Assembly: GCF_000002425.4 (NCBI RefSeq)
Contig: NC_037269.1
Location: 511,599-575,598, forward strand
Direction of reading: 5' to 3'
Length of the DNA: 64,000 nucleotides
Origin: Physcomitrium patens
Taxonomy: Eukaryota; Streptophyta; Bryopsida; Funariales; Funariaceae
Below the pieces are notes generated by a model. It had not been told where the DNA came from, did not search any database, and saw only the letters and a program-made list of their open reading frames with translations. Positions 48,588 to 60,734 of the stretch are shown here, one piece after another; position 1 is the stretch's first letter, and each line of letters opens with the position of its first letter. Both the position numbers and the translations under genes were made by a program.

Positions 48588-51500
48588 CTAAGGCTGCTGA
48601 CCAGGAGCATACACAGAATAACCATTATGCCCCAAAGCGAATCCCGAGCAATCCTGAACAGATACATGATGGCTTTGCACAAGAGAATAGCTCATGCGGC
48701 TATCTAGACCATTTCTCACGTTGTTTCCTGCCGATATTCCTGCACTTGTAATTGGCCAATAATGAGGTGCCATACTATCAAGGTGGCCACTGTGTTGACT
48801 CTGCAGTCTCCCCAAAGGTTGGTGACAAAAAGCAACAGACATACGCCTGTTTTCCCTTATGTTGGCAGTGTTCCCTTCGTGCATGTGCATTCGCTCATCA
48901 TCTGATGTCCTCCCTCTGTCACTTCCATCACTATTCACAGCATTGCTGTCTGAAGGAAGCTGGCCATATTGGTTGTGCTTGAGCATACCAGGGTGACTTG
49001 GCACACCAAGATGACGGTTGGAGAACGGAGTAGACCCTGGTTGATGGAGCATCGCACTTAGTGCCAACCCAAAGCATCCTTGATCGTCCTCTAACAAATC
49101 ATTAATAATGTCAAGGTGTGGGAATTCTTCTGCCATAACTCCTCCATTATTAACGGATTCCATTAAGGATATCATGCTATGCCTCTCCCCACTTAAAACC
49201 CCATTTTCATGTAACAGGCTTGAATGGACAGGCCTTTGATGGGCTTGTTGCCCATAAGAGTGATGTCTTGAAAGGCCCTCCTGAAAAATTAGGTTCTCTT
49301 GCTTGTGAAGTTCCATGGATTCTTGTTTGAGAAGTGGCAATGTCTGAAATTGTGGATGTGCCCTCTCATCCTTCTGCCGTGGTTGCGCACGCTCTTGTTC
49401 CCCCTCATCCCCTTCTTCCTCCTGCTGCTGATGCAGCACCTCCGGAGTCACAGTCCCAAAAGTGATGCCGGCTGGTGATCGCCTCCCACTTGCAACGCTC
49501 TGGCTACAGCTGTACTCTTGTAGGAGCAAATCGTTTGACAAGGACTCTGGTAAACCCTGCGAAATCACGGGAGATTGCAGAGCCACTGGTGCGGCCGACG
49601 GGGAGGCAGCTGCCTCTGTCCGTCCACTTTGGGTACCCTGCATGGATCCTATCCGCATCTTGGAAGGTGTCAGAGGAGGAGAGGACGCTGAAGCTGTAGG
49701 TGCAGCTGAACATACTGATGGAGCACTTGCGTGGGATGCGCTTGGCGTTGCGGGAGTGTTAAAAAGCACAGCTGAAGTTGCTGCTCCTGACACGGAAGGT
49801 GAAACTCCACCGTGCACACCTCCAGAACTTGCAACAGGATGTAAAGCTAAACCTCCTAAACTTTTTATTCTCCCGGCAGCAGCATTTCTGTATGAAGGAG
49901 ACACTGGAGGGCTAATATGCGTATTTCCATTACAATGGGCTCCTACAGAAGATCCTGCACCCAAGACCAATCGGCCTGCTGCACTCACAGATCGCGATAG
50001 CGGAGGTTGAGCTTGCAAAATAGGGCCTAGACTGCCTGGTCTCTGAGGAGGTACCAAACCAGGTGCACTTGCAGGACGTGAAATCACAGGTAAAGTTGCA
50101 GAAAAGGTGGCGGAATAGCTTGAACTTGTTTCTTCTACCCCAGCGGCCAAACTAGCTCCTGATGATGATGGAGGCATGCCTACACGAGGCGGCCTGGACA
50201 CTTCAATGCAGCGGGTTTTTGCTGAGGCAGATGGTCTGGGCGTGCCAACTTCCACTTCAGCTGAATTCAGACCATGCCTGCTACTACTGTCAACATTGTT
50301 CCCTGCAAAAGGTAGAAACCACTTGCTATTGTTGTCTCCGTTATAAACTGCACCACCTGCAGCTGTTCCGTTGCCACTGAATATTGGTGAATGATCATTT
50401 GCGTTATTCGTACTTGCCGTTGTTTTGCTTGATCTAATCTGTTGGCCAGTTAACTTTTCCACATCAGGGGTTGCAGAGGAAAAGCCGCTGCTACTTTCAT
50501 CGGCTGGTGAGGAACTTGGGGCACTCGACGCACCACTAGGTCTAGATCCTACAGAAGCTTCTTCTGGCAGACTAATATGAGAAGAGGGTCTGTCTAGTCT
50601 CATTTGATGTTGGAACAGGCTAACCTGCTCCTGTAGCATTACAACCTCCTCATCCTGCATATGAAACCATATGAAGGAAGCTATTAAAAAATTATCTAAT
50701 TAGTTTTAATTTTAATTTAAAAACAAAACAAAACAAAACAAGAAGAGTGCCGCCTCTGACCTGTGTAAGGAGACCCGAACTAGAGGATCCTCCCTTCACT
50801 CTGAACCAAACATGACGAGTAGAGGACGTCCGACACAAAAGAATTGAACAAGAGCAGTACATTTGCTAGGGAAACTTATTCGCCCATATACCTTTTCACA
50901 AAGACGTTGCTCAAGCCACCGTACACGCTCCCTAAGTGAAAGAATCACAGTCTCATTATCCACCCCTGCAGAACTGCAACTGCTGCTAGCTTCACCAGGA
51001 CCACTGGGATCCAGAGCAGTCGCACGCATGATGGTACCATCAGCTTCTAAAAACCTCCCATCCTGTTCATATCCATCGCTATCTCCTCTACTCCTGGCTC
51101 TGTACAATACGAGCAATAGCAAGCAGTGAGCACACACAATCATAAGCACGAGAATGATGGGTACTAAGCAACGTTTTAACAGACCCTAAACCTGTTGAAA
51201 TCTGCTTTTCGACATCGTACATGCTCTAGCCGCGACTACTAGATAAACCCCTCGCTGACAAGATGCCAAACAATCTGCAGACGTAAATCAATCCCTCGAG
51301 GAATCCAAGAGAAAAGCTCACCTCGTGAGAACGGCGTGATTCTGATCGGACAAGCCTGGTCGCATGCTATATGTTCCACCATTCATAGAGGGTCTCACTG
51401 AAGGAAGAGAGTCAGACGAGCATGTAGAGGAACTATCGTCTAATGCAGATGCCTGATTCTTTCGTGCCGCTCTACCATTACGTGCCGAACTTTCTTCATG

Positions 51501-54500
51501 TGCCCCGCTGAATCCAGCAGCCTCCATGCCGCTATGACCGTATGATGCATCTCTTTCCCAGGTAGTGTGATCCACATCGCAATCCTCGCCCGCAAGTCCC
51601 AGGGTACCAACAACGTCATCCGTTGCATCTAATCCACTGAGGTGATCTACTTCCCCAGCATCTGCCGGAACGAGTGAAATAATTCCTCTCCCCTTTGACA
51701 TTCGTTCCTTGGGTCTAGAAGACTCAGATTGACGTTGACGATTTTCTTGTTCTACCCGCGCACGTTTTTCTTCAGCTTCTTTGTCTTTGTCCTTGCGATC
51801 CTTCCTCCTTTGCTTTGCCTGAAGGGAAGAAGCTTGATCAGTTTCATTTATAGAAAATAATGGTGATGAAACGCGGCCTCATCAATGAATCTAGAATACA
51901 AACGACAATGCAAACTACCCAAAGTAAAATCGTAACCAGAAAATAAAAACTGGAAAAGGGTGAAACCCCTGAAGAAACTAAATGAACATTAGGGTTGCCA
52001 GCTGTTGCAGATAGGCCAAGAGACCACAGATAAAAACCAGGCAATCTCCTAATACTGCTACGATTGAAAAAGTGCTTCGACAGATCCGACCTGTTTTTTC
52101 TTTGACCGCTTCTCTTTCTCAGCTGCCTCCCGTTTAGCTCGAAGTTCAGTTTCGGCTAGCCCAGCAGCCTCCTCCTCACGAATAAGCTCTTCTTGCCTCT
52201 TCAATGCAACTGCTTCTCTGTAAGCGACCTCTACACGATTGCTGTATCACACCAAACAGCAATTAAAGCCAAAGAGCCCCTCAAAATACATAAATTTTAA
52301 AAACAGATGTAGCATATCCGCTTATTGACCATCCACGCTGTGATATGTGTGGTGTGCCGTGTTACCATGCACCTGACACTTCACCTCTCAACTCACAAAC
52401 ACAATCCCATTGATACCTCAAAATTGCTTGAAAGCATCGCCAGAATCAGTACGAGAGTGTCACATCGAGGGTACAAAAGCGCTTCGAAGTGAAAAAGTTA
52501 TACAAGACCTTACTCCATGCGTGCGCTTACTGAACGCTCTACTAGCCCATTGACGGGCGCTAATGTTTGGTCATTCAAAATAAACCTCGCCTTAGCGAAT
52601 CATCTGTGTCGTAAAATGTCATTTGTTTATTTGTTTACTTTAAAATAAAGCGTTCGTTGTCGCACGTATTATTCCAGAGCTACAGACACTCTCAATTGCT
52701 TCAAACTGCTCTCTGCCGAGATACACGACAACCCTTCAGGGCCCGAACTACAAGTCATAAGCTCCGTGATTTGGCGTCAGACAATCAAAATGACATACTT
52801 GTTCGAGAAAGTAACAAAAAGAAGGGAAAAAAGAAAAAGAAAAAGAAGCAGGAACATATTGCCTAGTGGAAGTAAAAATGATGGAACCACATACGTGTAT
52901 AGATGAGCCAGAACAAACATTTCAACAGTTCGTCTACCGAGTTCAGTTAATCGCCGTTCGTCACGCTCCACTGAGTCTTTACCAAAATCATCACCGGAGC
53001 TCCCATCCTGCAACTGTCGAAAGCAATAAGACCTCGACTCCGATTACAAGACAGAGAGCCGTTCCTGAAACAGCACCAAAACTTCAAACAAAAGCAATCT
53101 ATTTAACCCAGGCTAGCATGAATGAGCTGAGCAAAGCAAAGTACAAACCTTGGTTCGGTTTTGCGGTCCCTTGTCATCCTTGTAATGGGGCAAAGTTTCA
53201 GAGACCACCCGCTCAAGTAGGAGCAGCACGTCACCAGCAAGAACAAAAACATCCTTCTCCACCCATACTATGGGGTTAATGGCTTCCTCCACGTCCACGC
53301 CGCTAACTTTACCATTCTTGCTCCGGCTCCTATAGTCCAGTGATTTGCATCCACTATAAAGTGCGTCCATAACTAATGTTGATGTCACCTCCTTCTCGTT
53401 GAAAAAACGCTTCACCACAGCTTTCAAAATCACATCTGTCTTCTCTCGTGCGAGGCGCCGACGAGTGCCTTCTTCAACAGCTGACCAAAACGCTTGAAAA
53501 CTGCACCAACATGCAGGTTTCAGCTTTGATCATCAACCAAGTCTTCAACGGTTCCCGATAGCCGAAAACAGGACTAAGCACTGAGAAATCCTAAGCTTCA
53601 ATTCCTTTTCTCAGAAACTTAACCAAAAAAACCATTCATTCACACACAGAAAAACCCATCACGCAATGCCTTACGAGGTTGTCAGGATTACCTGTTCCAT
53701 CGAGCTGTGTCTTCCATAAGCTTCCCAAGTTTTTCTCTTTTTTCTTCAACGAAGCGTCGGCAGATTCCTTCAACGTTCGTTAGATACACTCGAACAAGCT
53801 CCCTCCGATACTGACAATCTAGGCAGCGAAATGGGCGGTGGGGGTTTTCTCTGCAGATAAACGGAAACAAGATTGTAAGGGATGTCACGCCTCACAAGTG
53901 CATGGCACATCCTCAAAAGTCATAAATAAAAGGCCGAAAAGAACAGCGATTCACTGTCGTGTAAGAATTGCACGTATTCATTCCAGTAAAAAAAGACTTT
54001 GATTTGACTTTCAACAAAGAGCAGTTAAATCTAACAGATGGTCGATGCTCAAATCCTGTATTGACTGTCAACCATGTCCATCGTATAAAATTCATACCCA
54101 AGATAGCCTACCACCAGAAGCAAGATGAATAGCATACCTGATAACCTGTACTTGGGCCTTTATGACGAGAGTATCAGCAACTGTAAAACCATCTAAAACT
54201 TTGGAGAGCTCCATGAACTTCTTCCAACCCCAGTCGTGTTCTTTCTTACAGAACCGGTGTAAAGTGTCTGAAATCCTCCACACCATGCAATGATTACAAT
54301 ATTTTAAGCAGAGACTCGGCATAAACACCATGACACAACACGCTAGCTCCATTACTCCAACAAACAAGACGAAAATCACAAACTTAACTATGGCAACTCC
54401 ACATGACAGCCCATTTCGAGAATCTGTAATGCTGCAAGTAGGACATGCAGAGATCTGAATCTAGAGTTACCGACTCAATGAAGTCGATGCCCTACAATGA

Positions 54501-57203
54501 GTCCCCCTCCCCCAAAACAAAAAAACAAAAAAACTTAACATAAAACGACAACAGATTTCCAATTTTCAACATACGCCTTGAAGACTCGAACATTACCCGA
54601 GTATTTTGATTTCTTGGGATCCTTGTTGACAACAGCGATGGTAAATTGCGCAAAGTGACTCCAGCCTGCATTTAGTGACGAGTCCGCCACGAAGTTACTG
54701 TACCACAAAACATTGTGCCCCAGCCTATGTAGAAACAAATGCATAGTTCTAACCCTGCTACAATTTCACGTAGAAATGCGATGCAAGACAGCACTGACAT
54801 GAGAAACTGGATGAAAGAAAACAGACTTCTAGGAATACCCAAATGCGAAGTTTACGAATCTGAACTATACCAGGCAATAGCTTGTCGTAGTCTGCAACAC
54901 ACAGAAATAGGGACAGATGATTGCAAACATCGCATCCTTGAGGATACACCAGAATGTACCTGTGAAAATGCGCCAACTGAACCTCTTTACAAATTGACTC
55001 CAGTCACTCTAGGAGGAGCTTCAACCTCTCTAACCACTCTAATTGTGTAAAATCAAATAAACTTGGCACATGATGTGGAGCTACTGAACACTTATCCTGC
55101 AAATAAAAACGAGAAATAACTCAAACTAGAGTAGTATAATCTACAATGTAGCACTCGGAGTTAGTTGACCCTGACAACAGTATAACCAGGCTGAAGACAC
55201 AGAAGCCTGCTTTCAATCTGTGAAGCTGAGGCTATCGTGCCAAGAGCACAGTTTCCACCATTCTCACGTACAGGCACCCACTCACCGCTTAAAACTACGT
55301 GTAAACCCACCCCCTAAAGTCCCTGTGCTCAAGTTCCAGAGAGGGAAAAACGATCACCCCGAATTGAAAAAACTCAGGAGAGCATGCCTGGGATGACACC
55401 GTCAGCGTCTAAAAGCTACCATTCCAACTTACGTTGCAGAAGGACCAAACGAAGCAGGGCCAACACTTAAGGTGCACACCCACTCACAACATCTCTCACA
55501 GCCCCTACCATTGCGTTGCTGCAGTAAGTCCTCAAATCTTTGCGACAAAGTCGAGGCAAAACAACAAGAACCTCACCACTTGTAGCCACCAACTTCGAAG
55601 ACATTGCTGCGCAGCTCTCGCTTGCTGATCTCTGAAAAATTTTCTATTTTCCAGGTGAACTTGCCATACAGGTCTGTGGGCTTGGGTCCTGAATTTGCAA
55701 AGCTAATAACGTCAGAAAACAATCATCAGAATCATCACGATTGGAAGGTAATAACGATGGCCAAATTTGTATGCTCAACCTGGGGGGCGGAGTATTCCCT
55801 CCACGGAAGCATCCCCAACAACGAGGGGTCTAGATGTTTTTTACCATAAATACACATATGAACATTCGCACTCAACGTGTACATGGACAAATAATGACAC
55901 GACCAGATTGGGCCCCAGCTACCGAGGGCACAATCAAGGACCTAATCTAATTCTATCTCGTTGAACATCGAAAACAAAGCAATTTCAACGACGGACAGAG
56001 CATTTTATCGCTCGACTGGAATGCTCCTGCACCGGACACAACATGACACTAATCGACACAGTGGGCAGGTCCATGAAGTCGACGCCCACATGCAACCAAT
56101 TGCTCCCAACTAAAACTCAAAGCGCCCACAATACACAAACCACGAACTCGAAACTGAAAACCGTAATTGCTGCAACTGAGACAACTACACCAAGAAACAG
56201 TAAACGTCACAGCAACGTGTCATCAGAGCACACACAAAAAACAAAGACATCGGAATTAGCAGCACGCGACCTTTCACATTGCAAAACATTCCACGGCCTC
56301 GATCAATTTCGTGCCCTGATAAGACTGTGCACCGATTCACTCAACGAATGACCCTCCAAAGGGCATAGAAAAACGCTGAAAAAGCCATCGAGAACAGTGG
56401 CAACCAGTGTCACTGGCAAAGCAGATCGCAAAGAAAGCTTCGTCCTGTTTCTAATTACGACCGTGCTTGCAAGTAAAATCTCGTTCTTGTGCATAGAGGC
56501 CACAGACCGTGCATTCATTGCCAAAATCGTTCACGGGCACATTGAGAGTTGCAAGAAGAGAGAGCGACACGTAAAATTTTGCAACATAGCCCGCCCGATG
56601 CCCAGTGCCAGCACTCGTCACGGTGGTGCAGGTGAAAATCACCTCAGCATGACAATGTCATGTCCAGATGCAACGGAGTGGTCGAAGCAAGCATGAACAT
56701 GCCTGCTAGAAGAGGATTAGTGCTTATTCATACATTCCTTCCGTCAAAACATCGACGGCACTTCTCACCACGCCTCCCTTAAGAGAACACCGTGCCACCT
56801 GCCCTAACGTCTGCTGTAACGACCCGCACATTCGCCAAACCCTACAAGGAGCACGCGGGCTCTGCTGCGTGGAAACCTAGACCTAATATGCCATCTCGAT
56901 GCTTGGGCCATGCGCGGTCACGAACCGCGGCCGCAATTCCAAATGACAGAACTCCTTCATCGACAACACACAGTATCCAAAAAATGAGGCGGCTCGGTGG
57001 GTACCAGTCATGCACGACGAATTGGAATCGTCATCCTCATCAGTATCCCAATAGGCAGGCGATGTCGAGGGTGGTGAGGGCTCCAGCTGCTCCCGCGAGC
57101 GCCATTCCGGAGGTAGATCCATCATCGGATGCAGCTTCGACGCGGCTGCATCGGCAGACGGCACGCTCCCTCCCAACGACTCTCCTCTCGAATGGCATGC
57201 CAT
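48588..57203 (-). CDS. TRAF1a/b (MUSE13/14)-like MATH-domain protein, right copy, intact
   Basis: Twelve exons on the minus strand: 57203-57005, 55688-55577, 54959-54871, 54665-54597, 54267-54138, 53850-53692, 53500-53149, 53007-52895, 52241-52091, 51818-51322, 51099-50892, 50654-48588. They total 4146 nt, 1381 residues in one frame with GT-AG introns. Domains: a short acidic N-terminus (EWRSREQLE, SPAYWDTDEDDD), MATH (about 73-199), the RPFRCLDCQYRRELVRVYL block, a basic/acidic coiled coil (about 410-490), a low-complexity Ser/Ala/Pro tail, and the conserved C-terminal motif EEFPHLDIINDLLEDD. This motif and the exon-phase pattern match plant TRAF1a/b (MUSE14/13), adaptor-like regulators of NLR stability through SCF. 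The start ATG at 57203 lies upstream of the conserved EWRS block. Its coding sequence equals the left copy outside the gap region. Confidence 0.95.
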
Positions 57204-58272
57204 CGCGCCCGCACTCAAGCAGGCTGTGACTCTATTCCCTCTCGCTGCCTTGCAACCCGACGTGCACGAACCACTCGCTCTCAAACCTCTCGCCTTGCAC
57301 CCACCCCGCAGGGGCACCCTAAATTACGCCCGTCCCGTCCCTCAACGTCCCCTCTCTCTTCCACCATCCTCTCAATGGCCCCGACTCAAAATAATCCGGA
57401 CCCCCGTGGTGCTACACCTCAATTCTGCACTCCAAAAAGCACCGACGTCGCACTCGGAAACCCTACAAACTGCGCCACAAATACGCATCTGCCGGCCGAA
57501 ACAGCGCGGGAGGGAGGGGGAAACGAGCAGCAGGGTCGCACGCCGCCAGCAGGCTAATCGGACAATCCAGCGCGGAGTTGGCGGCAATGGAGATGCAGGG
57601 GGGCGAGTAGGGGAGACAGGAAGGGGACGGAGTGGGAGGGAGGAGAGGGGAAGAAATCCCCAACGGTGGGAGGGGAGGGGCTGTAACAACAAAAGACAAG
57701 GACGGGGCCAAGGCAGGCAGGCAGGCAGGCACGAAGGAAGGAACGAAGGGAAGGAAAGGGGAAGGGGGGGTCGCTGGTCGTCGACGACGAGGGGCATCGG
57801 TTGACATCATAACCAACGTGGGGCCGCCCCACTCCCCCCTCTCGCTCTCTCTTGCCTCTCTCTCTCTCGTCTTCTTCGTGTTTCTTACTTTGTCTCCGTC
57901 TCCGTGCTGCTTTCAATCATACTCTCTTTCTCTTCTGTATGCTTCATCCTTCAACCCATGGCGGGAGAAGCACCAGCCCCATCTTGGTTTTCACTGCACT
58001 GATTCCACCTGCTGCAATGCAATGCTCCCTCCCTCTCCCTCACTCACACCAGCACCTCCACACATTCACTCTCATCCATCCTTTCCCACACTTTAATCTT
58101 CCTAATTCAATTTGTACCATTCAACTCCCGTACCCTTCCTTCCTTCAACCCAAGTTCTCACTATACTACTCAAGTTACTTACCACAATTTTGTTATTTTT
58201 TTCTTTTTCAATCCAAATGTTTTTATTTTATTTATTTATTTATTTTTTGTTTTGTTTGTTGTAGTAGTAGCA
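57204..58272 (-). promoter_or_regulatory. Upstream and leader region of the right TRAF1-like gene
   Basis: Mirror of 36641-37709, identical where compared, so both genes have the same 1 kb or more of 5' sequence and should share regulation unless chromatin context differs. Confidence 0.5.
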
Positions 58273-58842
58273 TGCCTACTTTCACACCTCTTTGTTAGTC
58301 TACTTTGCATCAAAACACTAAATACAACTATCATGTGTCATATGAAACAATGCAAGATCAAAGAAATCATGGCTTTGACACCTCTTTGTTAGTCTACTTT
58401 GTATCATAACACTAAACACAACTATTCATGTGTCATACAAAATATTGCAAGGTCAAATAAAATTGTGGCTTTTGTAAAAGTTTGTAAAAACTTTAAAGTT
58501 TTAGTGGGTGATTTTCTACATACTCTTAAAGAAATAGAAATAGAAGTCCATGAAAGAATGCAAATGTACTTAGATGATAGAACATTTCAAATTTGTTTTT
58601 ACTCAAGTATTACAACAAATACCATTGTTCTTCCACATTATTGCTAAGTATTGCAAAAGTGTTCAAATATTTTTATTCTATGATGATTTGCAAGGATAAT
58701 TTGTTTTTTTTTTTTTTATTATTTTTTTTATCAATAATTCTTAATTAATTGGTGGCATGAAAATGTTTCTACTACTTACAAATAGGTTCAAAAGTATTTA
58801 AATAACTCGACAATTGATCAAATTCTAATCAAGTTGTTACAA

Positions 58843-60734
58843 CCTCAATTTCATGTATATATTTTTAGGTGTATTTTTTGGAATCTTTGGAGTACATTTA
58901 TCCATTGAATGGGTGTAAAATTTGTGAGTGTTTTAACATAATATTGTATTTTTTGATTTGTTTCAGTATTCATATGTGTTTGTTATTGATTGTTAATATT
59001 CATTATGATTTGGTAGTTTTTTTTTAAGTGTTTTATGAATTTTGTTAAAAATAGCATTGTCTTATTTTAAATATTCATAAAAAACTAATTTATGATAACA
59101 CTGTTTTTTTGGGTCATACTGGTTAATTTTTGATGTGAAATATTAATCCCAAAATGGCACTTTCGTTGTTATCTCAGGTTGGCTGTGAAGGATTGTGTTG
59201 TTTTTTTATTTTCTTGGATGTATGACAAAGATTCTTATGGATTATCAATATTCAAATGTATGTTGTTTATGTTTATTTTCTTAATTTTACACTCTTTTTC
59301 CCCAGCATGATATGTTATTGGTTATCCATAACTTTTTAATTTAGTTTAATCCTTTACTCAGTAAGCTGTATGAATTAAATCGTTTGTCAAAATTTGAAGA
59401 TCATCTTTCCAATTTTAATATGCTGTACTAACAGTGTAATACCATTTGTCAAATATTATTTAAAGGTCTAGTGCTTGGAATCACTTTTAAATTTCTGGAT
59501 TTTTATTTTATTGTTTCAAATTTAGAATATTTTTCTAAATACATTTTGACAAATCAAATATATAGATAAGTAATATGTTGTTCTTTTCTTGATCTCGAGT
59601 GTCAACATATATACTCTAAGTTTTTGTAAACAGGTGGTTTAATGAACAGTATAGATAGAAACATATATCATAATTACAGATTTGTTTCACTTTTTTTTAA
59701 TATCAGAATTCAGCGAGGTTTTTATTTTTATTTATCCTAAATGTGTATTTGACTTCCCTTAAATTATAATGTTCAATATGTGAATAGTTCTTCAACAGTT
59801 ATACTAATTAACCTCTTCGTTGTTATTTACCTGGAATGACAGGCTATAGATATACGAGTTAACCACGTACTTGAAACAACATGACGTGAAATTAGCACAT
59901 GATAGGCAACACTCAAGAAGAACCTTTAGTGATGAAGGTATCCAACATTTCTTCAACATATTTTCAGAAAAGAAAAAAATGCATGTTCGGAATGAAGATT
60001 ATGAAAATTGACTTCTATATGTATGCTCAACAAGACCCAACGTATGTTTATGATTTCAAGGAGAGTCGGATGTACACACTGTGATAAGTAATGATTTAGG
60101 GAACACCGGTTCTTTAAAACTACCTTTAAGAGATTAGTAATAAATTTTAAATGATTGAATAAAAACTAAAAAAATTCATTCATATGCCAGTTACCCGCTC
60201 TCAGGGCACATTAGGCGTAAGAGTGAAGGTCTTCAAAATTTTGCAATGTAATAACCTATTAAGCGCCAAGTGCAGATGCGCCCAGGTCAACAGATGATTA
60301 CCCCCTCTAAAAATAATTCAGATAACTTCATTGTGCTGTAACTCAAACGTAATATAAATTTAAGAAGCAATTGAAATCCAGCAGTGCCACTGAACTAATG
60401 AACTGATATTATCATATACCTAATGCCTGCAGTAATGTAAGATCCTTAAAACTGAAATGCTTAGACGACTATACTCATGGCAACTGATGCCAAGAGATTT
60501 CTCGGGCTAACAAGAATATGCAATTTGTGACATATGAACATCCACAAACAGATGTATCAAAAATAGTGTGTACAGTTCACCAGCTGATTACTGGTAGATT
60601 GAAGTATAAGATCCTTTGCAACATGATCTCCATTCCTTTTGACGTCATTTGACCAAAAAAATTAATGTAAGGTATTCTAGAAGGAAATGAAAGTACTGTT
60701 GTACATCAATTCAACAGATGCACGTCGTTAATGT
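58843..60734. other. AT-rich region between the right arm and the DUF1336 gene
   Basis: No gene recognised. 59899-60084 is a 61-codon frame without recognisable similarity. From about 60200 the composition rises and probably belongs to the 3' untranslated region of the minus-strand gene. Confidence 0.6.

Larger units (their letters stand above)
48108..58842 (-). repeat. Right arm of the giant inverted repeat
   Basis: Mirror of 36073-46860, in one piece without a gap. It is 53 bp shorter than the left arm because the left carries a 100-N placeholder for 46 bp and one extra A, and is 2 bp shorter at the outer end. One extra TTGGAC-type unit (48101-48106) adjoins its inner end. Confidence 0.95.
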
